Of a stretch of 64,000 nucleotides of DNA, positions 57,979 through 64,000 are shown in pieces. The notes under the pieces were generated by a model. That model did not search any database, was not told the DNA's origin, and was given only the letters and a program-made list of their open reading frames with translations. The stretch is from Pollutimonas nitritireducens. GTDB taxonomy: Bacteria; Pseudomonadota; Gammaproteobacteria; Burkholderiales; Burkholderiaceae_B. The position numbers and the translations under genes were made by a program. The stretch spans positions 62,001 through 126,000 of the forward strand of contig NZ_PDNV01000012.1 in the NCBI RefSeq assembly GCF_002849615.1, in the 5' to 3' direction. How positions within the stretch are numbered: the first letter of the stretch is position 1; each line of letters starts with the position of its first letter.

Positions 57979-60432
57979 CTAAAAACGCAGATTCATCTCG
58001 AGCATGACGCGAACTTCCCGTTCGCGTACACCGTCATACGGCCGGCTTATGCCGGTTACTGTGGCGCCTACGTCGAAGGCCTCGCTGAACTGATAGCGCA
58101 TGCCGTACCCCAGTGCACCGATAGCTCCTGAGCCGTAGCCTTTCTGCGCATAAAGCCCGGCGCCGAGCAGAAAGCGCTGTTCCCATACCGTCTCGTATCG
58201 GCGATAGAGGATATGTGTGAGATTCAGTGTGGGAAGCACTTCAAGGTCTGAACGCGGATTGAAATAGGGGACGTCCTCGATGGAATTATGTGAGGCGGCA
58301 ATATTCATCTTCAGATCGGCTTTCAATTTCGGCGAGGTGTATATCCGCTCCGTCCCCGAGATCACTCCGGTCCACCGGTCGTTTCCATCGCTGAAGCGGG
58401 AGGGAGCCACGGAAAAAGTCCATTCACGTCGTTCATTGGCGCGCCACCGGACATAAGCACCGAGACTGTTCGACGAAATGTCGCTGCGCAACGCACGTAG
58501 AGGCGTCTCTTTTGATCGCCATTCGGCCGAGCCGCCGACCTGCCAATGGTCATTGAGATCGTAGGCCGCACTCGCGCGGGCACCGGGCTTGGTGCCGTGT
58601 CCGTAGTTGTGGCTGGAGACTTCGAGCTCGGCGGTGATGTCGCGAGCGCGCCATTCCAGCCCCGTACGCAGCCATCGATAGTGGCCCGTGCCTTCTTCGA
58701 ACTCCCCTGTCGCGTATCCGCCACCACCGAACACTCGCCAGTTAAAGTCCAGCGGTGCTGAATACAGCACCGATTCGACGCTGAAGTCGCCGCTTCCGGT
58801 GACGGGGCTGTCCGACGCTATACCCCGGTTGCCCGACACTCTGAGCTCAGCCTTCTTGTGGACAGCCCATTTACGGGCCAGGCTGTCAGTTGATTTGGCC
58901 TCTGGAAAGCGAGCAGCCAAGTCAAGAGCCAGCGAGTTGGCTTGCCGCCATTCCTGCAAGTCGATGGCGGTCAGGCCTTGCCCAGCTTCTGTTTCCACGC
59001 CTCGCGGTTCCAGCGGCTCGGCCATCTTGAGCTGTTGTTCAGAGGCGCGCGGTAGGCTGCGTCCGCGATAAACACCGGCCAGCGCCGCACGCAGACCGAC
59101 GTTTCTCGGCGCCAGGTCGACAAGCTCTTCCAGTCGCTGTTGCGCCGCAGGAGTGTCATCGGCGTAATACAAGCCCAGTGCGGCGGTTTCTTCTGCGTAG
59201 AGATGCAGGTCGTTGGGAACAGGTTGAGGTACGCCCCTTATCCGGCGCCATTTTGGTTGGGATTTTCTTGCCGCCTCGATTAGCGCGGATGCTTCGTCGA
59301 ACTGCTCGCTTTCAATCAGAGCGTTGAACAGCCCGATCTGATTGCTGAGTTTTTCTGCCGGGCTGTCAAGTTTGCTGTCGCTGTCGCTCAATACCTGCTT
59401 GTAAAGATGTGCGGCGACTTCAGGTTCACGCAGATAAAAATAGGCATTGGCGACATCATTGAGTACGTAGCGGGGCACTTTGGTACCCTGCGCGGTCAAT
59501 GATTCGTACTCACTGACGACTTCCGACATGCGCATGCGTATCTGCAGCGCCTGCAATCTGTCCATACGGAGGCGAAGTAGTTCATCGCTTGCTTCCGGTC
59601 CCAATGTTTCCCATTGTTGGATCAGACGGTCGTACTCGGCCAGGGCACGGTCGGCAATAACGAACCGTTCGGTTTCCTGGCGGCTGGGCATTTCCGCCAA
59701 GCGCACCAATTCAGCGGCATAGTCCGCCTGCAGCTTGCGGATTTCTTTGTCGTTAAGCAGCCCGGGATGCTGACGTGCGGAATTCAAAGCGGCTAAGGGC
59801 ACGCCCGCCCGCTCGAGACTTTTGGTGTACTCGCGGGTGACATATTCCTTGCCCGGCGCAATAGTTGTAGCCTGGTCAGCCAATTCCAGGGCGGCGTAGG
59901 GAGAGTTTTTCCCTCTATATGCGTAGCCGAGTGCCAATCGGAGGTCCACATCGCCCGGATGCTGCTCGACCAGTTTCTGACCCAATAAAACGGCAGCATC
60001 CGCGTTTCCCGCATCCGTCAAGACCATAATTTCGCCGACGACAAATGATCTCTGGCGTGGATACAGTTTTTGACCCTGGCGGTATCGTGCCAAGGCATCA
60101 TCCCAGCGTTGAGTGTCGCGATAGGCCTGGGCGATTGTCCTCAGTACATCAGCGGGTGGCCTGTTCGGAGGCGGGATTAGGGCCTCGTAGGCCAGTATGG
60201 CTTCGCCCGGATTCCCGGCCCACCCCGCGATAAGGATACGGTCATAGGCGGCGCGCCAGTCTCTCGGATGTTCGGCGCTATGTTGCCGCAACATGTTCAA
60301 TGCGGGCTCATAATCACCAGCGCGCGCACCGCGTATCAATGCGTCGTAGTCCGTACGCGATACTCTGGCCTCGGCGACGACGGCTGTCGTCGATAGGATC
60401 AATGAAAAAAGGCAGGTAAAGGCGATCTTCAT
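57979..60432 (-). CDS. pgaA: PNAG outer-membrane export porin PgaA
   Basis: PgaA exports PNAG: a periplasmic TPR scaffold followed by a 16-strand outer-membrane barrel. The 817-residue protein has a signal peptide ending near residue 22, TPR-like helices from about 30 to 510 (RDWRAAYDRILIAGWAGN, RFPEAKSTDSLARKW), and a beta-rich C-terminus ending in VRVMLEMNLRF, with the final Phe typical of barrel proteins. TGGACA is the only weak ribosome-binding match. First gene of pgaABCD (bpsABCD in Bordetella). Confidence 0.93.
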   Translation of the reverse strand: MKIAFTCLFSLILSTTAVVAEARVSRTDYDALIRGARAGDYEPALNMLRQHSAEHPRDWRAAYDRILIAGWAGNPGEAILAYEALIPPPNRPPADVLRTIAQAYRDTQRWDDALARYRQGQKLYPRQRSFVVGEIMVLTDAGNADAAVLLGQKLVEQHPGDVDLRLALGYAYRGKNSPYAALELADQATTIAPGKEYVTREYTKSLERAGVPLAALNSARQHPGLLNDKEIRKLQADYAAELVRLAEMPSRQETERFVIADRALAEYDRLIQQWETLGPEASDELLRLRMDRLQALQIRMRMSEVVSEYESLTAQGTKVPRYVLNDVANAYFYLREPEVAAHLYKQVLSDSDSKLDSPAEKLSNQIGLFNALIESEQFDEASALIEAARKSQPKWRRIRGVPQPVPNDLHLYAEETAALGLYYADDTPAAQQRLEELVDLAPRNVGLRAALAGVYRGRSLPRASEQQLKMAEPLEPRGVETEAGQGLTAIDLQEWRQANSLALDLAARFPEAKSTDSLARKWAVHKKAELRVSGNRGIASDSPVTGSGDFSVESVLYSAPLDFNWRVFGGGGYATGEFEEGTGHYRWLRTGLEWRARDITAELEVSSHNYGHGTKPGARASAAYDLNDHWQVGGSAEWRSKETPLRALRSDISSNSLGAYVRWRANERREWTFSVAPSRFSDGNDRWTGVISGTERIYTSPKLKADLKMNIAASHNSIEDVPYFNPRSDLEVLPTLNLTHILYRRYETVWEQRFLLGAGLYAQKGYGSGAIGALGYGMRYQFSEAFDVGATVTGISRPYDGVREREVRVMLEMNLRF

Positions 60433-60668
60433 GATTGTCCATTCAGCCGTGAACGGACAGCATCATTCGTCTTGCGGATGGGCACATGGTGTTCCTTCCC
60501 TAGGGATTTTCTATGGATTCGTAGACAACGACGGTTTCACCACCTGCATAGAAAGGCGGAAAGCGAACTTGTCAGGATTATTGATGTCTGGATACAGACA
60601 CGCTGAGGTGAATGATAGAGAGGAACGTCTAGGCGTCAAATGCGGTGTATGGCTTAATACGAGTGCTC

Positions 60669-60710
60669 GCCGAAAGGACTAGTCCGCTTCGGCGGACTCA
60701 TCTTTTCGGC
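60669..60710. other. Nested hairpin upstream of pgaA
   Basis: Outer arms GCCGAAA and TTTCGGC enclose an inner perfect stem AGTCCGC/GCGGACT with a TTCG loop (60681-60698). In the pgaA direction it would lie about 240-280 bases before the start codon. It could be a leader RNA structure or a terminator for either direction. Confidence 0.5.
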
Positions 60711-60747
60711 TGGGTCGGGCAACGAACTGGCAATATTCGCAAAAGTA

Positions 60748-60771
60748 ACTTACAGTTTTGAACTTGTAAGT
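60748..60771. promoter_or_regulatory. Operator-like dyad upstream of pgaA
   Basis: ACTTACA and TGTAAGT form a perfect 7-bp inverted repeat with a 10-bp spacer in AT-rich DNA, about 320 bp from the pgaA start. Size and symmetry suit a dimeric regulator. The protein is not known. Confidence 0.4.
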
Positions 60772-61147
60772 CCTTGATTTATTGATTGAAACAAAAATGT
60801 TCTAACCTTCAGCCGTACGACAGGCATTGAACGCCTTATGCGAGAATGTTGATTGTGTTTTTTTCGGTCATCACTCGCAACACAATATAAAAAGCCATGG
60901 CCAATTGCTCAGCACATGGCTTTGCTGCAACCCCAGTCTCCTTGTCGCGGATTGCCTTGTAAGGAGTCATTTGAGCGTTTGTTTTTGTGAGGAAGAGGAA
61001 ATCCATTCGATCCGTGGTCACTGACCATTGAATGAGCACCACCGCCAGTGGGACATTGCCGTGCGTGGGCGATGTTGTGTCTAGCCATCTTCCGGTATGG
61101 AGAGCACCCATCGTCGGGCGGCTGCAGGATCCACATATGTTCCAGAA

Positions 61148-61177
61148 TTGACAGCAACTAATAGACTGGTCTAGTAT
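61148..61177 (+). promoter_or_regulatory. acuR promoter with TetR operator
   Basis: TTGACA (61148) and TAGTAT (61172) are 18 bp apart. The spacer holds TAGACTGGTCTA (61162-61173), with 5-bp perfect arms around a TG centre. The motif recurs at the next promoter, so it is probably the binding site of the TetR protein encoded just downstream (autoregulation). Confidence 0.7.
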
Positions 61178-61208
61178 GATCGGTATGCTAATAGAAGAAT
61201 CAACGCTT

Positions 61209-61811
61209 ATGCCTAACTCTTCGCAAAAAGCCGAACGCGGTGCCGCTCGCGGGAGCCTCATCCGCGTAGGCGTTGAACTGTGTACGCAGACTGGCTTTCA
61301 AGCGACCGGCATCGATCAGGTGCTGCGCGCGGCAGGGGTACCGAAAGGCTCCTTTTATCACTACTTCCCAAGCAAGAAAGACTTTGGTCTCGCCGTAATT
61401 GATGCATACGCTGACTACTTCTGCACTAAGTTGCAGCGCATATTGGAAAACCCACACGTGGCTCCTCTTCAGCGCTTGCAAGACTTTGTCCAGGAGGCTG
61501 AAAAAGGGATGAAGAAGCATGATTTCCAAAGGGGTTGTTTGGTGGGCAACCTGGGACAGGAGATGGCCGGCCTAGACGATCAGTTCCGCGAACGCCTTGA
61601 ATCGGTGCTTAAGTTATGGGAGTCGCAAACCAGTCGGTGCTTGAAGGCGGCGCAAGAAGCTGGTGAAGTGGATGCTTCACTCGATGCGGACCAACTTGCT
61701 GAGTTTTTCTGGATCGGTTGGGAAGGCGCCATCTTGAGGGCCAAGCTTACTCAGTCGTCCAGGCCAATGCATGTGTTCGCCGAAGGATTCCTGGCGCAAT
61801 TAAAAATTTAA
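61209..61811 (+). CDS. AcuR-like TetR family regulator
   Basis: A TetR-type repressor. I choose the ATG at 61209 (MPNSSQKAERG, 200 residues), because the ATGs at 61176 and 61185 lie within or at the expected transcription start of its promoter. The helix-turn-helix is at about 28-55 (GIDQVLRAAGVPKGSFYHYFPSKKDFG); the ligand domain with RGCLVGNLGQEMAG resembles AcuR, which senses acrylate in Rhodobacter. It lies 57 bp before an acuI-like gene. Operator copies precede both genes. Confidence 0.85.
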   Translation: MPNSSQKAERGAARGSLIRVGVELCTQTGFQATGIDQVLRAAGVPKGSFYHYFPSKKDFGLAVIDAYADYFCTKLQRILENPHVAPLQRLQDFVQEAEKGMKKHDFQRGCLVGNLGQEMAGLDDQFRERLESVLKLWESQTSRCLKAAQEAGEVDASLDADQLAEFFWIGWEGAILRAKLTQSSRPMHVFAEGFLAQLKI

Positions 61812-61816
61812 AATTT

Positions 61817-61845
61817 TTGACCGTTTATAAACCGACCGGTCTAAT
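61817..61845 (+). promoter_or_regulatory. acuI promoter with TetR operator
   Basis: TTGACC and TCTAAT are 17 bp apart. CCGACCGGTCTA (61832-61843) overlaps the -10 box and matches the 61162 site at GAC-N2-GTCTA. AGGAGGT at 61856-61862 then serves the acuI ATG. The layout predicts direct repression by the TetR protein. Confidence 0.75.
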
Positions 61846-61868
61846 CATGAGGAAGTAGGAGGTAGGCA

Positions 61869-62855
61869 ATGTTCAAGGCAATAATGCTGCGCAAGGCGGA
61901 AGATGGATCCACCGTTGCAGGAATCGAAATGGTTGATGCGGTAGATTTACCCGAGGGAGATGTGGAGGTTCAGGTTGCATACTCCACCTTGAACTACAAA
62001 GATGGCCTCGCCATCACTGGCCGTGGCCCGGTCGTCAGAAAGTGGCCCATGATACCCGGCATCGACTTGGCGGGCACGGTGACCAAGAGTACAAGCGCCG
62101 ACTTCCCTGAGGGTAGTGAGGTGATCGTGAATGGTCACGGTATGGGCGAGGTGCATTGGGGCGGTCTGGCACAGGTCGCGCGCCTCCCGGCCGCATGGTT
62201 AACGTCCAAACCCGAATCTTTGAGCTTAAAGGACACCGCCAGCATTGGAACGGCCGGTTACACGGCCATGTTGTCAGTCCTCGCTCTAGAACGACACGGT
62301 ATCAAGGTTGACGATGGCCCCATACTTGTGACCGGCGCCAACGGAGGCGTGGGCAGTTTCGCCGTGGCAATTCTTGCCCGGCGTGGCTTCGAGGTGCACG
62401 CGTCTACGGGTCGCCCGGCCGAGAGTCAACGATTGCAACTACTGGGGGCCAGCAAGGTAATCGATAGAGCCGAGCTTTCGGAGAAAGGAAAGCCGCTACA
62501 GAAAGAGCAATGGGCAGGCGCCGTAGATTGTGTGGGTAGCCATACTCTTGCAAACATATGTGCGCAGACCCGGTACGGCGGTGTCGTTACAGCATGCGGT
62601 TTAGCGCAGGGCATGGATTTTCCTACGTCGGTCGCACCGTTCATCTTGCGCGGTATAACGCTCGTTGGCATCGATAGCGTCTACGCATCCCAGGCGCTAC
62701 GAAACGAAGCGTGGAGCTGCTTGGCACGGGAAACTGACCGTGCTCTTCTGGATGAAATTGCAGACACCGTCGGCTTGGACGATTGTATCGATCTGGCGCA
62801 CAAGCTAATGAGCGGGCAGGTCAAAGGGCGAATTGTGGTCGACTTGGCGATATGA
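61869..62855 (+). CDS. acuI: AcuI/YhdH-type acryloyl-CoA reductase
   Basis: A zinc-free medium-chain dehydrogenase/reductase of the AcuI group, which reduces toxic acryloyl-CoA to propionyl-CoA with NADPH. The 328-residue protein begins MFKAIMLRKAEDG, has STLNYKDGLAITGRGPVVR, PGIDLAGTV, and the nucleotide-binding VTGANGGVGSFAVAIL at about 153-168. A strong AGGAGGT site precedes the ATG. The upstream acuR-like gene supports the acryloyl-CoA assignment; a generic quinone oxidoreductase role is the alternative. The next gene starts 1 bp after its stop. Confidence 0.88.
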   Translation: MFKAIMLRKAEDGSTVAGIEMVDAVDLPEGDVEVQVAYSTLNYKDGLAITGRGPVVRKWPMIPGIDLAGTVTKSTSADFPEGSEVIVNGHGMGEVHWGGLAQVARLPAAWLTSKPESLSLKDTASIGTAGYTAMLSVLALERHGIKVDDGPILVTGANGGVGSFAVAILARRGFEVHASTGRPAESQRLQLLGASKVIDRAELSEKGKPLQKEQWAGAVDCVGSHTLANICAQTRYGGVVTACGLAQGMDFPTSVAPFILRGITLVGIDSVYASQALRNEAWSCLARETDRALLDEIADTVGLDDCIDLAHKLMSGQVKGRIVVDLAI

Positions 62856-62856
62856 C

Positions 62857-64000
62857 ATGGATATCAAGACCTCTTTTGATGCTCGATTCGCGCGTATAGA
62901 ACTTGACCTGGTTCAGAAGGCGCGCGAGTTCGCTAGCCGCCATTTGGATATTCCCGGGCCCATTAGCATCTCCGCGCATCGACTCCTTTTGCAAGATGCG
63001 TGCCGTAGTGGCTTGGCAGGCATTGAGGTACCCGCCAACTTTGGAGGCGCATCGGCCTCCTTTTCCACGAGAATGCGGGTATGTGAGGAGCTTGCGCTTC
63101 TTCATGCGGGATTTGCGTTCTCCCTAGTGAATCATCACAACGTCGTGTCGCGAATTGCACAATCCCAGGATTCCGAGGCACGTAGGCGACTGATCGAAGC
63201 CATGCTGGACGGAAGTCGCATTGGCTGCACGGCGATGACAGAGCCGCAGTCGGGTAGTGATTTTACCGCGATGCGGACTGAAGCCTTGCCCACACAGGAT
63301 GGATGGATCCTGAGCGGAGCCAAAGCTTGGATTACCAACGCTAGCCTCGCCGATGTATTCCTTGTTTACGCACAAACTGATGCGGCAAAGGGTGCTGACG
63401 GCGTGGCAGGATTTATCGTGCTTGCTGACGACATCGGTTTCGAGCGAGGCCATCCCTATAGCGCCGCGGGCATAGAAGGCATGGGCGTAGGGCAGTTTAC
63501 GCTGACAAAATGTGCCATCCCGAACGATAGGCTTCTCTATCCACCCGGTGAAGGTTTTCGGGCCGCGATGCGAGGCGTGAACCAGGCCCGCGTGCATGTG
63601 GCGGCAATGAATGCGGCGATGGTGGAGTACGCATTGGCCGTGTCTCTCAACTATGCCGGCAGTAGGCAGGCATTTGGAGCGCCCGTTATCGAATTCCAAG
63701 GATTGGGCTGGTCTTTGGCAAATGTGGCGACACATTTGCAAGCCATGCGCCTGCTCACCTATTCAGCAGCCGATGCGATTGATGCACGTGAAGATGCTCA
63801 GTCCATGGCCGCGATGGCCAAGAAATATGCCAATGACACCACTATGCAGGCCATTTCCGCGTGCATGCAGGCGATGGGAGCACAGGGGATTACGGAGGAC
63901 GCACGCCTTGGCCGCTTGCTCGCGTGGGCGAAAGCATTCTGCTACACCGACGGCACGCCCGAAATGATGAATGAACGGATCCTGCGCTATATGCGCAAAG
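62857..64000 (+). CDS. Acyl-CoA dehydrogenase (right end cut off)
   Basis: An open frame from ATG 62857 runs 381 codons to the window edge with no stop. The fold is that of acyl-CoA dehydrogenases: helical N-terminus (HRLLLQDACRSGLAGIEVPANFGG), FAD contact segment CTAMTEPQSGSDFTAMRT, GAKAWITNA, and GVNQARVHVAAMNAAMVEYA. In the C-terminal YTDGTPEMMNERI segment an Asp stands where YEGT-type enzymes have the catalytic Glu. It is 1 bp after acuI, so it shares that operon and regulator. Substrate unknown. Confidence 0.9.
   Translation, partial: MDIKTSFDARFARIELDLVQKAREFASRHLDIPGPISISAHRLLLQDACRSGLAGIEVPANFGGASASFSTRMRVCEELALLHAGFAFSLVNHHNVVSRIAQSQDSEARRRLIEAMLDGSRIGCTAMTEPQSGSDFTAMRTEALPTQDGWILSGAKAWITNASLADVFLVYAQTDAAKGADGVAGFIVLADDIGFERGHPYSAAGIEGMGVGQFTLTKCAIPNDRLLYPPGEGFRAAMRGVNQARVHVAAMNAAMVEYALAVSLNYAGSRQAFGAPVIEFQGLGWSLANVATHLQAMRLLTYSAADAIDAREDAQSMAAMAKKYANDTTMQAISACMQAMGAQGITEDARLGRLLAWAKAFCYTDGTPEMMNERILRYMRK

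Larger units (their letters stand above)
60433..61208. other. Non-coding region between pgaA and the TetR gene
   Basis: This 776-bp divergent region holds the long pgaA leader on the left and the TetR promoter on the right. Inside are a composite hairpin at 60669-60710, a 24-bp dyad at 60748-60771 (ACTTACA/TGTAAGT arms), GGA-containing leader stretches near the pgaA start, and the TetR operator. No gene is supported: the frames present lack ribosome-binding sites and homology that I recognise. Confidence 0.5.

Noticed and set aside
60669-60710. Possible hammerhead ribozyme on the minus strand
   Set aside because: A GATGAGTCC stretch resembles the core, but the GAAA that must follow stem II is missing; it is better described as a nested hairpin.
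60836-61261. 141-residue minus-strand frame between pgaA and the TetR gene
   Set aside because: It covers the TetR promoter and start, has no ribosome-binding site, and its sequence resembles no family.

Overview
The window looks like a chromosomal segment of a betaproteobacterium of the order Burkholderiales, most probably family Alcaligenaceae (Bordetella/Achromobacter/Pusillimonas-like). The evidence is gene content and order: leuC-leuD-leuB-asd-fimV-truA-trpF, the thrS-infC and rpmI-rplT-pheS-pheT-ihfA-merR blocks, a sugar-permease-less PTS (EIIA-HPr-EI) after gshB, a Bug-type receptor, and a pga/bps polysaccharide operon. This placement is by recognition, not by a database search. Most of the window is ordinary dense chromosomal coding sequence; I see no insertion sequence, prophage or CRISPR array.

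Layout, left to right. 1-12 kb: leucine biosynthesis (leuC, leuD, leuB), asd, the polar protein FimV, truA, a two-gene TRAP permease with no binding protein beside it, then trpF overlapped by a kynureninase gene. 12-15 kb: a convergent rpfR/rpfF pair, i.e. a cis-2-unsaturated fatty acid (BDSF-type) quorum-sensing receptor that carries c-di-GMP enzymes, and its signal synthase. 15.6-32 kb: tRNA-Val, thrS, infC (ATC start), then an 8.4-kb block (gshB, EIIA, HPr, EI, amtB, glnK, a lipoprotein, ubiK, comM) lying between infC and rpmI, two genes that are normally neighbours; then rpmI, rplT, pheS, pheT, ihfA and a MerR regulator. 32-38.8 kb: sdaA, an ECF sigma/anti-sigma pair, and an AtuA-like/Bug-receptor operon with a divergent LysR regulator. 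38.9-49.6 kb: an OafA-like acyltransferase, an Atm1-type ABC exporter, and a SUF iron-sulfur operon (Rrf2 regulator, sufB, C, D, S, U, T) followed by an OsmC-like gene. 49.6-60.4 kb: a minus-strand biofilm-matrix region with pgaABCD, a curli-type locus (csgE, F, G, a curlin and a CsgH-like protein) and a LuxR-type regulator. 61-64 kb: a TetR/AcuR-like regulator, an AcuI-like acryloyl-CoA reductase and an acyl-CoA dehydrogenase that runs off the right edge.

How the parts may work together. RpfF/RpfR would link cell density to c-di-GMP, and PgaC/PgaD is a c-di-GMP-activated synthase in enterobacteria, so this window holds a plausible signal, second-messenger module and two matrix outputs (PNAG and curli). 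The SUF operon has a 25-bp dyad in its promoter that fits autoregulation by its Rrf2 protein. glnK-amtB has a sigma-54 promoter, and the acuR/acuI genes each carry the same operator motif inside their promoters. The functional links between distant loci are inference.
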